The translations under genes were made by a program, and so were the position numbers. From contig CAZVIK010000027.1 in the NCBI GenBank assembly GCA_964627045.1, positions 1 to 30,620 on the forward strand: a stretch of 30,620 nucleotides of DNA, given 5' to 3'. The notes beneath the pieces are model-generated. The model was not told where the DNA came from. It was given only the letters and a program-made list of their open reading frames with translations, and did not search any database. The number at the start of each line of letters is the position of its first letter. Position 1 is the stretch's first letter. This stretch comes from CAZVIK01 sp964627045 (GTDB lineage Bacteria > Acidobacteriota > Terriglobia > Bryobacterales > Bryobacteraceae). Below are positions 23,068 to 30,251 of this stretch, piece after piece.

Positions 23068-23964
23068 ATGCAACAACCACTTCGCTTTTCGGTTCTGATG
23101 CTCATCGTGGGCGCGCTCACGGCAGCCCTCGCCGCTCCAGCCGTGATTGGCACGGCGACTGCCAGCGGGAGTTTTTTCCTCGACCGTGCCGCTGTGCACG
23201 GCAACGCGACGGTTCTCGATGGAACGCTCCTGGAGACGGTCTCTTCCCCATCCCTGGTCCGGCTGGACCACGGCGCACGGGTGCAACTGGATTCGGCCAG
23301 CCGCGCGCGGGTCTTCGCCAACCGGGTCGTGCTGGAAAAGGGCGTAAGCGAAGTGGCCGGATCGAACCGCCTCCAACTGGAAGCCGGCTCGCTGCGAATA
23401 CTCCCGGAGGACAACGGGACCGCGACGCGCGTATCGATGGCCAAGCCGGGGACCGTGACAGTGGCGGCGGTCGATGGAAACTGGCGGGTCACAACCGCGC
23501 AAGGATTATTGCTAGCCAGGCTCTCGCCCGGTTCCGCGCTGGAGTTTCAGCCCCAGGCGGCTGGCGCCTCCGCTCCGCTTTCGCTTGCGGGCTGCGTGAC
23601 CAAAGTCGACGGGCACTACCTCCTGCGAGCGGACAATGCGAACGTGACCTTCGAGCTTCGGGGCGCTGACCTCGCCCAACACGACGGACAGCGCGCGTCC
23701 GTCACAGCCACTCCAATTTCCGGGCAGAAGGCCTCGGCCGGCGCGTCACAGGTTATTCAAGTGCTGCAAATAAAGGGATTAGGGTCCGGGTGCGCGACCA
23801 CTGGCGCCGCTTCCGCGAGCACCTCAAAAACCGTACCGACGGCGGTCGCCATGAGTGCAACAACCAAGACGGTGATCGCCGGGGTAGCCATCGCCGCTGT
23901 CGCCGGGGGAACCACTCTCGGTTTGACACGCGACGAGGATTCCCGGCCCTCCATCAGTCGATAG
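23068..23964 (+). CDS. FecR-like secreted protein with C-terminal membrane helix
   Basis: A 298-residue exported protein. The signal peptide (MQQPLRFSVLMLIVGALTAA, continuing to about APA) leads into a FecR-type beta domain recognised by DGTLLETVSSPSLVRLDHGA, then LDSASRARVFANRVVLEKGV. A more polar middle follows with a CVTKVDGHYLLRADN repeat-like segment. A Gly/Ala-rich helix near the end (TKTVIAGVAIAAVAGGTTLG) could anchor it, leaving a short Arg/Ser tail. In Proteobacteria FecR passes a signal to an ECF sigma factor, but no sigma factor or TonB receptor is nearby, so that role is not supported here. AAGGAG lies 8 nt before the ATG. A terminator hairpin follows. Confidence 0.72.
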   Translation: MQQPLRFSVLMLIVGALTAALAAPAVIGTATASGSFFLDRAAVHGNATVLDGTLLETVSSPSLVRLDHGARVQLDSASRARVFANRVVLEKGVSEVAGSNRLQLEAGSLRILPEDNGTATRVSMAKPGTVTVAAVDGNWRVTTAQGLLLARLSPGSALEFQPQAAGASAPLSLAGCVTKVDGHYLLRADNANVTFELRGADLAQHDGQRASVTATPISGQKASAGASQVIQVLQIKGLGSGCATTGAASASTSKTVPTAVAMSATTKTVIAGVAIAAVAGGTTLGLTRDEDSRPSISR

Positions 23965-23994
23965 TCTCAAACTCCTCTCAGGAAGCCCCTTGCT

Positions 23995-24030
23995 GCCAGC
24001 CTCGGTTCCGGCCGAGGCTGGCCCCTTTCT
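23995..24030 (+). terminator. Terminator after the FecR-like gene
   Basis: GCCAGCCTCGG (23995-24005) and CCGAGGCTGGC (24012-24022) make a perfect 11-bp stem with a 6-nt loop, followed by CCCTTTCT. The T-run is short but the position, 31 nt after the stop, fits. Confidence 0.7.
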
Positions 24031-24068
24031 CGGTCCTTCGCCCTTCGGACTCCTCGTCCCTCCGTTTA

Positions 24069-24077
24069 TGGTATACT
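24069..24077 (+). promoter_or_regulatory. Extended -10 promoter of the lysozyme-like gene
   Basis: TGG-TATACT is an extended -10 element (TGn plus a 5/6 match). No clear -35 box precedes it. It implies transcription from about 24084 and a leader of roughly 110 nt before the GTG at 24196. Confidence 0.5.
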
Positions 24078-24083
24078 TCTTGC

Positions 24084-24180
24084 AGATGGAGCGGCTCTGC
24101 ACTGGGGTAGCCCGCTTCGCCGGTTAGCTGTGGCGCCGGTTTCCGGTCCTGGCATCGCCAGGGAGACATTCCAACAATTG
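24084..24180 (+). promoter_or_regulatory. Structured 5' leader, possible cis-regulatory RNA
   Basis: The leader contains CTGGC-atc-GCCAG (24151-24163 region) as a tight hairpin and complementary CCGG-rich segments around 24118-24147. No known riboswitch consensus is recognised. Cell-wall hydrolase genes are often under RNA control, for example by cyclic di-AMP, but the ydaO motif is not convincingly present. Confidence 0.3.
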
Positions 24181-24195
24181 AAGGAGGCCCCCGAG

Positions 24196-24684
24196 GTGAG
24201 GGTTGCCAGACAATGTGTCGTCGCGCTGCTGGGTTTCCTGGCTGCGAACACCGCGACCAGCACAAGCCAGACAGCCGCACTGCCGGACTACTCCGGCGAC
24301 CCGAGGCTGCACAAGATCAAGGAGTTCTTCGCCGCCAGGGAAGCCCCTGCGGGCATCTATGCCGAGGACTTTCTGCTGGCAGCGGACCGAAATCGGTTGG
24401 ACTGGCGCCTGTTGCCGAGTGTCGCCCTGGTCGAATCTAGCGGGGGCAAGCGGTACAAGAACAACAACATCCTCGGTTGGGATTCCTGCGAAACGACATT
24501 TCCGACGGTGGGCGCCGGCATCCATCATGTGGCTCTTCGCCTGGCAGAATCGCCACTTTATCGCGGGAAAAGCCTGGAGGAGAAGCTGAATGTCTACAAC
24601 CGCAACCAGTCCTACCCCCGGCGTGTGAAAAACGCCATGGCGCAACTCACCCTCGGTCCGGAGCCGGCCCCAGACCGCCCATAA
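24196..24684 (+). CDS. Secreted lysozyme-like/glucosaminidase-type protein
   Basis: A 162-residue exported protein. The signal peptide (MRVARQCVVALLGFLAANTA) is followed by a lysozyme-like fold. RLLPSVALVESSGGKRYKNN carries the probable catalytic Glu80 in ALVESSGG. NNNILGWDSCETTFPTV, then GIHHVALRLAESPLYRGKSL and YNRNQSYPRRVKNAM are typical of N-acetylglucosaminidase/transglycosylase-like domains that cut peptidoglycan. The GTG start at 24196 is set by AAGGAGG 8 nt upstream. An open frame runs further up to 24130 but without signal. Whether it degrades own wall or that of competitors is not evident. It is convergent with the small membrane protein gene. Confidence 0.82.
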   Translation: MRVARQCVVALLGFLAANTATSTSQTAALPDYSGDPRLHKIKEFFAAREAPAGIYAEDFLLAADRNRLDWRLLPSVALVESSGGKRYKNNNILGWDSCETTFPTVGAGIHHVALRLAESPLYRGKSLEEKLNVYNRNQSYPRRVKNAMAQLTLGPEPAPDRP

Positions 24685-24685
24685 C

Positions 24686-24701
24686 CCGGAGCCCGCTCCG
24701 G
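24686..24701. terminator. Short hairpin between convergent genes
   Basis: CCGGAG-cccg-CTCCGG, a 6-bp stem lying between convergent stops at 24684 and 24712. It could serve either gene, but no T-tract is present. Confidence 0.3.
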
Positions 24702-24711
24702 ACCCGATCTA

Positions 24712-24858
24712 CTACTCGAGCATTCTCACACCGAAGTACAGCCCAGCGAAGACCACCAAAGAGATCACGGCGATCGCAGTGTATTCCAGCCAACGTTCCC
24801 GCGCCGTCTTCTGCGCCTTGGCGTCATGCTTCATTTGGTCATCCAGGCTTTCAAACAT
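24712..24858 (-). CDS. Small single-helix membrane protein
   Basis: A 48-residue protein. A charged N-terminal part (MFESLDDQMKHDAKAQKTAR) is followed by one transmembrane helix (YTAIAVISLVVFAGLYFGV) and the end RMLE. I chose the ATG at 24858 because GGAGGA lies 8 nt before it; the open frame extends up to 24921 with no such site. Small proteins of this pattern recur in Acidobacteria as far as I remember, with no known function. An AT-rich patch (24922-24957) with a TACAAT box on the minus strand lies about 65 nt upstream and may be its promoter. The sensor-regulator pair behind it, on the same strand, ends 183 nt upstream of this start. Confidence 0.72.
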   Translation of the reverse strand: MFESLDDQMKHDAKAQKTARERWLEYTAIAVISLVVFAGLYFGVRMLE

Positions 24859-25040
24859 GGCCCCATTCCTCCCGAGACGAACGGCCGACTGTATCAGTCC
24901 TGTATGAATCCGACCTACCACATTGTATTACCGATTTTTCAAAAAAGCACGATAAATCGAACCACCGGCCCGGTCCTGGCCAGCGGGGCAGGCTCGGCAT
25001 CCATGGATCACTTGGGACCGCTAGCGCCGGGGCTCGCGGG

Positions 25041-26378
25041 CTACTCCCCTGGCAACTCCTCGCCGAGTCCGGTCCGCTCTAGCTTCCGATAGAGCGTCTT
25101 CCGCTCGATTCCCAGAATCCGCGCGGCCCGGCTCTTGTTGCCTCCGGTAGCGGCCAGGACTTTCCGGATCTGTTCCAGTTCGGCCCCCGCGAGGGTCTCG
25201 CCCGCGCTTTCTTGGGGTTCGGTAGCTCGAATCGCCTCATGGACGGCGTTGTCGTCGATCCTGCCGCCCGGAGCCAGGATCGTCAGCCTCTCGACCATGT
25301 GCTGCAACTGTCGGACGTTGCCCGGCCAGGTATAGTCTTGGAGGGCCCGCAAGCCCCTCTCGACCAGACGCGTCTGCAAGTGATACCGCTCGTTGTACCT
25401 GCGCAGGAAGTGGTGGGCCAAGAGGGCGACATCACCGGAGCGCTCCCGAAGCGGTGGCACCAAAATCCTGACCACGTTGATCCGGAACCAGAGATCCTCC
25501 CGGAACTTGCTCTCCTCGGCTAGTTTCTGCAGATCGCGGTTGGTCGCCGCCAACACCCGCACATCCACCGGCTTGGATCGCGGCGAACCCACGGGCCGGA
25601 TCTCGTGTTCCTGCAAGAAACGGAGCAGCTTCAATTGAAAACTAAGCTCGACATCCCCGATTTCGTCCAGAAACACGGTCCCGGAATTGGCTGTTTCGAA
25701 GATCCCCATGCGATCCCGGTCCGCCCCAGTGTAGGCGCCCTTGAGCGCGCCGAACAACTCGCTCTCCAGGAGCGACGGCGCGATCGACGCGCAATCCACG
25801 GGGACGAAGGGATGCGCCGCCCTCGCGGAGTTCCGGTGGATCATCCGCGCGATCAGTTCCTTGCCGGTGCCCGTCTCGCCCTCGATCAACACCGTGGCGT
25901 CGGTCGGGGCGACGCGCGACACCAGCTTGTAGACCGCGACCATCTGCGGGGAACTGCCGATCATCTCCGATTCGGGAAGGTCGTCAATGCTGGTGTCGTC
26001 GCCGGTCTCCGCTTCTTTCAAGCTCTCTTCGGCCTTGCGCACGGCGGCCAGAAAATCGTCCAACTCGAACGGCTTGGCGATGTAGTCGAACGCGCCGCCC
26101 CGGGTGGCGGCCATGACCGTTTCCATGGTGGCCCGCGCGGTCATTAGGATGACCCGGCACGCGGGGTCGCGCCTCCGCGCCGCCTCCAAAACATCAAGTC
26201 CGGTCCGCTCATCCAGGTAGATGTCGGTGACCACAATGGGGTAGGAACCCGTTTGGAGCTTCCGGATGGCCTCCTCGGTCGACGCCACCGCGTCCACCTG
26301 GTAGCCCTCCAAATCCAGGAAAGTCTGGATCGTCGTCCGGACCGCCGAATCGTCTTCAACCACCAACAAGTGCTGCAT
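25041..26378 (-). CDS. NtrC-family sigma-54-dependent response regulator
   Basis: A 445-residue transcription activator. Receiver domain: acidic pair in VVEDDS, phosphoacceptor Asp52 in VVTDIYLDE, Lys in YIAKPFE. AAA+ domain: Walker A GETGTGKE (167-174), sigma-54 contact loop GAYTGA (214-219), Walker B GTVFLDEIGD, and an arginine-finger region near FREDLWFRINV. C-terminal Fis-type helix-turn-helix: GGNKSRAARILGIERKTLYR. The usual loop is GAFTGA; Tyr for Phe is a tolerated natural variant. The ATG at 26378 lies 1 nt after the stop of the kinase gene (TAG-G-ATG), and a GTG at 26390 overlaps it; the two proteins are certainly coupled partners. It requires RpoN. Target promoters are unknown. Confidence 0.95.
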   Translation of the reverse strand: MQHLLVVEDDSAVRTTIQTFLDLEGYQVDAVASTEEAIRKLQTGSYPIVVTDIYLDERTGLDVLEAARRRDPACRVILMTARATMETVMAATRGGAFDYIAKPFELDDFLAAVRKAEESLKEAETGDDTSIDDLPESEMIGSSPQMVAVYKLVSRVAPTDATVLIEGETGTGKELIARMIHRNSARAAHPFVPVDCASIAPSLLESELFGALKGAYTGADRDRMGIFETANSGTVFLDEIGDVELSFQLKLLRFLQEHEIRPVGSPRSKPVDVRVLAATNRDLQKLAEESKFREDLWFRINVVRILVPPLRERSGDVALLAHHFLRRYNERYHLQTRLVERGLRALQDYTWPGNVRQLQHMVERLTILAPGGRIDDNAVHEAIRATEPQESAGETLAGAELEQIRKVLAATGGNKSRAARILGIERKTLYRKLERTGLGEELPGE

Positions 26379-26379
26379 C

Positions 26380-28299
26380 CTATGTTTCACCCGTCCCGAC
26401 GCCTACATCCGCTGGAATTACCAGAGTAAAACAGGAACCCTGGCCCGGGGCGCTCTCGACTTCGATTCTACCGCCGTGCTGCATGACGATCCGCTCGACG
26501 ATCGAAAGGCCGATTCCCGTGCCCTTTTCGCCGGATTGCTCGGCGCGCCTGGTCCGGTAAAACCGCTCGAATACGCGGCGGAGCTCTTTGCTGTCCAACC
26601 CCATGCCCTGATCGCGAACCGACAGCGCGAATTTCCCGTCCCGGAGGCGGCCACTGACCGTGGTTTGGGTTTCCGGCGGAGAGTATTTCACGGCGTTGGT
26701 CAGCAGGTTATAAAGCGCGAACTCCAACAACTCGCTGTCTCCCGAAAACACAGCGTCATCCACCTTCCCCCGTACCAGCCGTACGCGTTTTCGTTCGGCA
26801 ATCGTCTGGGCGCGGGCCATGCAGGCATCCACCAATTCGGACGCGCGCACCGGTTCCCGCTTCAGCTCCATCTGTCCCGCGTTCAGCCGTTCCACGCTCA
26901 GGAACGTCTCGATCATGCGCGCCAGGCGCCTGGATTCCGAATGAATCAACCCGGCCATCTGTTTGCGCTTCTCATCGCTGAGGCTATAACGAGTCATCAG
27001 CTCGCTGGACCCCTGGATCGCCGTCAGCGGCGTGCGCAATTCATGCGTGACGAAGTGCACCGCCTGCTGGTAGCGGGTCTTTTCCTCTTCGGTCCGGTCC
27101 AATTGCCGCCGCGCGGAGAAGTACCGGTGCGTGGCTGCGCCCGCTGCCGCAAGCCAGGCGGCCCCGGCCGGAGCCACTGCCGGAAACACGACCCCGCGGC
27201 CAAACAAGGCGAACGGAAAGGCGGTGGCGGCGGCAACTAGAGCCGAACCCAGAGCATAGGCCTTCCATCCACTCAGGGCTCGAAACGAGATTCCGATGAG
27301 AACCACCAACAGCAGGGCCGTTGCGGCTACGCTCGTATCGCTTGCCGCGACGACATAACGCCCGCGCGCGAGCGTCTCGAATGCGTTAGCGTGAATTTCT
27401 ACGCCGGGCATCGGCTGGTCCGTGCTGTAGGGCGTCATCAGGCGGTCCCTCGCCGCCGACTGCGCCGTGACGCCGACCAAGACCACCCTGTCTCGGAGGC
27501 GTTCGGCGGCCGTGGCGTCGGACACCAACTCCCGCACCGAGACCCGAGGCACGGCTGTCGAGCCATTCGCCCTGGATGCCAGCCGCAGGACACGAATGGG
27601 TCGACCCTGCTCACGGCGAGCAGGAATAACCACGCCGCCGACACGCAGATCCTCGGGCGATTCGAGAACCGGTGCGGCGCCCCGGCTCAAACGATACGCC
27701 TCCAGCGCCATGGCCCATCGTCTCTGCCGCCCGGCGGCCTTTTCGAGCGGTACCTGACGGTTCACCCCGTCGGTTTCGTCCTGCGCCGCATGAACGTGCC
27801 CCACGGCCACTGCCGTTTGCCGGAAACGCGGCAGAGGGTCCTGCCAACGGCTTCCGTCGGAAGTCATCTCGGAGGCGAGCACCAGGTTGGTGGTCCGCCG
27901 CATCGCCGCCTCCAACCGCGCGTCCTCGGCCGGGTCACCCGCGTCGGTCAAGGTCAGATCGACCAGAACCACGCGAGGCGGAGCCTCCGCCATCCTTTCC
28001 AGCGCCGTGGCCAGGATGGAACGTAGAGCACGCACGCCGCCCAGCGCGGCGAACGACGACTCGTCGATCTCCACCAGGGTGCAGGAGAAATCGCCGGGCG
28101 CGGGGCGGCTCAGGCGAAACACCCAGTCGTAGACGTCGTTGTCAATTTGATGGCCGAGCGGAGTGTAGCCGCCGAGCATGCCTGCGAAGAACGCAGCCAA
28201 CAACACGGCAGCATAGCCCAAACCCGTGGTGCGCAGGCGGCCGGCCAACCGCCGGAATCCCGGCGTTCCGCGTGCTGCGTGGGAGGTTTCCGCCGGCAT
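26380..28299 (-). CDS. CHASE2-domain sensor histidine kinase
   Basis: A 639-residue membrane sensor. After one N-terminal helix (YAAVLLAAFFAGMLGG) comes a periplasmic CHASE2 domain (HQIDNDVYDWVFRLSRPAPG...SCTLVEIDESSFAALGG...), then a group of about three helices (residues 320-400). Next is a HisKA domain with His419 in VTHELRTPLTAIQG, then a HATPase domain with NLLTNAVKYSPP (N box), RDQGMGL (G1) and GTGIGLSIVERI (G2). All catalytic boxes are intact. The ligand is unknown, as for most CHASE2 proteins. The ATG at 28299 lies 7 nt after a TATACT box and has no ribosome-binding site, so it may be leaderless; the frame is open further up to 28398. It is co-transcribed with the downstream NtrC-type activator. 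Confidence 0.94.
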   Translation of the reverse strand: MPAETSHAARGTPGFRRLAGRLRTTGLGYAAVLLAAFFAGMLGGYTPLGHQIDNDVYDWVFRLSRPAPGDFSCTLVEIDESSFAALGGVRALRSILATALERMAEAPPRVVLVDLTLTDAGDPAEDARLEAAMRRTTNLVLASEMTSDGSRWQDPLPRFRQTAVAVGHVHAAQDETDGVNRQVPLEKAAGRQRRWAMALEAYRLSRGAAPVLESPEDLRVGGVVIPARREQGRPIRVLRLASRANGSTAVPRVSVRELVSDATAAERLRDRVVLVGVTAQSAARDRLMTPYSTDQPMPGVEIHANAFETLARGRYVVAASDTSVAATALLLVVLIGISFRALSGWKAYALGSALVAAATAFPFALFGRGVVFPAVAPAGAAWLAAAGAATHRYFSARRQLDRTEEEKTRYQQAVHFVTHELRTPLTAIQGSSELMTRYSLSDEKRKQMAGLIHSESRRLARMIETFLSVERLNAGQMELKREPVRASELVDACMARAQTIAERKRVRLVRGKVDDAVFSGDSELLEFALYNLLTNAVKYSPPETQTTVSGRLRDGKFALSVRDQGMGLDSKELRRVFERFYRTRRAEQSGEKGTGIGLSIVERIVMQHGGRIEVESAPGQGSCFTLVIPADVGVGTGET

Positions 28300-28306
28300 C
28301 AGTCCG

Positions 28307-28312
28307 AGTATA
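28307..28312 (-). promoter_or_regulatory. -10 box (TATACT) of the kinase-regulator operon
   Basis: TATACT on the minus strand ends 7 nt before the ATG at 28299, so transcription would start at or beside the start codon. The -35 region is weak. A second TATACT, on the plus strand at 28340-28345, may serve the divergent methyltransferase gene. Confidence 0.5.
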
Positions 28313-28445
28313 TCGAAAGCGCTCACGGCAGCATTGATGTATACTTTCACGTGCGGAACCTGTCTCGCAGGGCGTTCGACTGGGTTAAGGAACGTCAATC
28401 GGCGTCTTAGCGGCGGCCGCGGTCAGGGAGGAATAAAGAGACACT

Positions 28446-28985
28446 ATGCGCGCTGTGATTAAGCCGTGTGTATTGCTGGTGGTGCTGGCATTGGCGTCGA
28501 CGATGGTCTACGCCCAGAAGAAGCCGCTTCGCGAGCCGGACGTCGTGTTCGTGCCGACGCCGCAGGAAGTCGTTGACGAGATGTTGAAGATCGCCAAGGT
28601 CGGCCCGGGCGACGTTCACTACGATCTGGGATGCGGCGATGGCCGTACGGTCATCAGCGCCGCCAAACTCGGCGCCAAGGCCACCGGCATCGATATCAAC
28701 CCGGTCCGGATCAAGGAATCCGAGGAGAACGCCGCTAAGCAGGGGATGACCGGCAAAGTGACGTTCAAACTGGAAGACCTGTTCGAAACGGACTTCAAGG
28801 ATGCGACGGTCGTCACGCTGTATCTGCTGCCGTCGCTCAACGTCAAGCTGATGCCGAAGCTGTTGCAGTTGAAGCCGGGCACCCGCATCGTGTCGCACGA
28901 CTTCGATATGGGCGACTGGAAGCCCGACCAAACCGTGGAGCTCAACGGCCACACGATCTATTTCTGGCGGGTTCCGGCGAAGTAG
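28446..28985 (+). CDS. SAM-dependent methyltransferase-fold protein with signal peptide
   Basis: A 179-residue protein that begins with an apparent signal peptide (MRAVIKPCVLLVVLALASTM, then VYAQ) and continues as a class I methyltransferase fold. Motif I is DLGCGDGR (60-67), motif II acidic GIDINP (81-86), and VTFKLEDLFETDF fits motif III. The phrase PDVVFVPTPQEVVDEMLKIA precedes motif I, as in many related bacterial proteins. S-adenosylmethionine is cytosolic, so an exported enzyme is odd; the leader may instead be a membrane anchor facing the cytosol. GGAGG is present but 14 nt from the ATG, longer than ideal. The substrate is unknown. It is divergent from the CHASE2 kinase. Confidence 0.85.
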   Translation: MRAVIKPCVLLVVLALASTMVYAQKKPLREPDVVFVPTPQEVVDEMLKIAKVGPGDVHYDLGCGDGRTVISAAKLGAKATGIDINPVRIKESEENAAKQGMTGKVTFKLEDLFETDFKDATVVTLYLLPSLNVKLMPKLLQLKPGTRIVSHDFDMGDWKPDQTVELNGHTIYFWRVPAK

Positions 28986-29144
28986 AGACCGGGAACGTCA
29001 CGGTTCTGTTATGACGCGTGCGGGCCGCCTTGCCGGTCCGCACGCTCGTTGCTTATCCCCGGAAGACCGCCCGCCGCTGCAGATTCCTCGCCGTTCGTAT
29101 TACGATAGCTGCATAGCCCGCCGCCGGGCGTGTGGAACGCGTAG

Positions 29145-29393
29145 ATGGATCTCTACAAGGCAATTCGCGAGCTCTACGCCGAAAGACAGCGGCTGGACGA
29201 CGCCATCGCCTCGCTGGAAGACCTCGTGAAGGTGAAGTCCGCCCGAACGGACCTCAAACTGAATGGGCTGAAGCCCCAGAAGCGCCGGGGCCGCCGGAGC
29301 ATGCCGCCCGAGGAGCGCCGCGCCGTCTCCGAACGTATGAAGAGGTATTGGGCGCAGCGCCGCTCCGCCGCCAAGGGCGCCGCGCGCGTCTAG
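29145..29393 (+). CDS. Small basic protein, unknown function
   Basis: An 82-residue protein. The N-terminal half is a predicted coiled-coil or helix (DLYKAIRELYAERQRLDDAI). The C-terminal half is strongly basic (KPQKRRGRRSMPPEERRAVS, ERMKRYWAQRR), like many small acidobacterial proteins that end in a SxEERRRISERMKxYWAxRR-type helix. The charge suggests nucleic-acid binding (inference). No clear Shine-Dalgarno precedes the ATG at 29145. It ends 13 nt before the end of the convergent methyltransferase gene. Confidence 0.7.
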   Translation: MDLYKAIRELYAERQRLDDAIASLEDLVKVKSARTDLKLNGLKPQKRRGRRSMPPEERRAVSERMKRYWAQRRSAAKGAARV

Positions 29394-29406
29394 AAGCACC
29401 GCGCGA

Positions 29407-30090
29407 TCAACGTTTCCGGAAATACCAGAGCCAGAAGTACTGTTCGCCTGCGCCGTGCCGGTAGCGCGGATCGAACCCGCAGCGGAGCGCCATCTCGACC
29501 GACATCTCCTCGGTGATCGCCGCTCCCAGCCACGTGTCGTCCGGGGTCGTTTGCACGTCCGGGTGCCCCTGCACCTGGAACTTGAAAAGCGCGCCCGGCC
29601 GCAGCAGCCGATGGACCTCGCGGATGTAGTTCTCGATCACCGCCAGGCTGGGGATGTGCTGGAAGACGATGCAGGAAAACGCGAAGTCGAACGCCAGCGG
29701 CGGGACCACCGAGAGGTCCATGCCGTTGTTCTGATAGACGTGGGCGTTGGGCGTACCGGCGAGCGCCTGGCGGGCGAGCCGGACCATCTCCCCGCTCACG
29801 TCGACACCGTGCACTTCGCCGAAGACCTCGGCCAGCGCGCGCGTCACGCGGCCCGCGCCGCACCCGATCTCGAGTACCCGCATCTGCCTGGGATCGCGGC
29901 CTTGGCAGACGTTGGTCATGTCGTTGAGGATCTGCTCGGCGACCGTGGCACGGCCAGACCGGAAAAACTCCTCGTCGCTCCAGGTTTCCTGCCCGCTGGC
30001 GACGAAGTGACGCGCGTTCTGGCGGGCGCGTTCGTCCCAGTCCGACTGCATCTTCTGAAGAAGCGGGTTGGCGTCGTCGTTTGGCTGCAT
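29407..30090 (-). CDS. Class I SAM-dependent methyltransferase
   Basis: A 227-residue cytosolic methyltransferase. Motif I is VLEIGCGAGRVTRALAE (72-88) with Glu74, motif II is VHGVDVSGEMV, and an IVFQHIPS segment corresponds to motif IV. EVHRLLRPGALFKFQVQG is the post-IV region typical of Methyltransf_11/25 proteins. The N-terminal extension (WDERARQNARHFVASGQETW) is seen in several uncharacterised homologues. The substrate is unknown. A TACAAT box ends 8 nt before the ATG at 30090 and no ribosome-binding site is visible. It is divergent from the tRNA gene, with the control regions overlapping. Confidence 0.9.
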   Translation of the reverse strand: MQPNDDANPLLQKMQSDWDERARQNARHFVASGQETWSDEEFFRSGRATVAEQILNDMTNVCQGRDPRQMRVLEIGCGAGRVTRALAEVFGEVHGVDVSGEMVRLARQALAGTPNAHVYQNNGMDLSVVPPLAFDFAFSCIVFQHIPSLAVIENYIREVHRLLRPGALFKFQVQGHPDVQTTPDDTWLGAAITEEMSVEMALRCGFDPRYRHGAGEQYFWLWYFRKR

Positions 30091-30098
30091 CTGGCGTT

Positions 30099-30104
30099 AT
30101 TGTA
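30099..30104 (-). promoter_or_regulatory. -10 box (TACAAT) of the methyltransferase gene
   Basis: TACAAT on the minus strand ends 8 nt before the ATG at 30090. No good -35 match is present. This is another leaderless-type arrangement. Confidence 0.45.
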
Positions 30105-30121
30105 ACGTGCTCGCGACCGCG

Positions 30122-30130
30122 TGCTATATT
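30122..30130 (+). promoter_or_regulatory. Extended -10 promoter of tRNA-Ala
   Basis: TGC-TATATT is an extended -10 element 22 nt before the tRNA. TTGTAA at 30100-30105 may be the -35 box with a 19-nt spacer. Confidence 0.5.
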
Positions 30131-30152
30131 GGAAACTGCTGCACATGCCGGT

Positions 30153-30228
30153 GGGCGAGTAGCTCAGCTGGGAGAGCACGGCGTTCGCAACGCCGGGGTC
30201 GTGGGTTCGAATCCCATCTCGTCCACCA
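30153..30228 (+). tRNA. tRNA-Ala (anticodon CGC)
   Basis: A complete 76-nt cloverleaf. The acceptor arms GGGCGAG and CTCGTCC pair with a G3-U70 wobble, the identity mark of alanine tRNA. D-arm AGCTCAGCTGGGAGAGC, anticodon stem CGGCG/CGCCG with loop TTCGCAA giving anticodon CGC, variable loop GGGTC, T-arm GTGGGTTCGAATCCCAT, discriminator A and a genomically encoded CCA. It reads GCG codons, frequent in GC-rich genomes. Confidence 0.97.
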
Positions 30229-30251
30229 GATTGAACCCCGCCGAGATTTTT

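Noticed and set aside
24084..24180. Cyclic di-AMP (ydaO) or cyclic di-GMP riboswitch before the wall hydrolase gene
   Set aside because: Only short fragments look alike, and one of them is on the wrong strand. The motif order does not fit.
25722..25739. GAYTGA loop as a sign that the activator no longer uses sigma-54
   Set aside because: Tyr at this position occurs in functional activators, and all other AAA+ motifs are intact.
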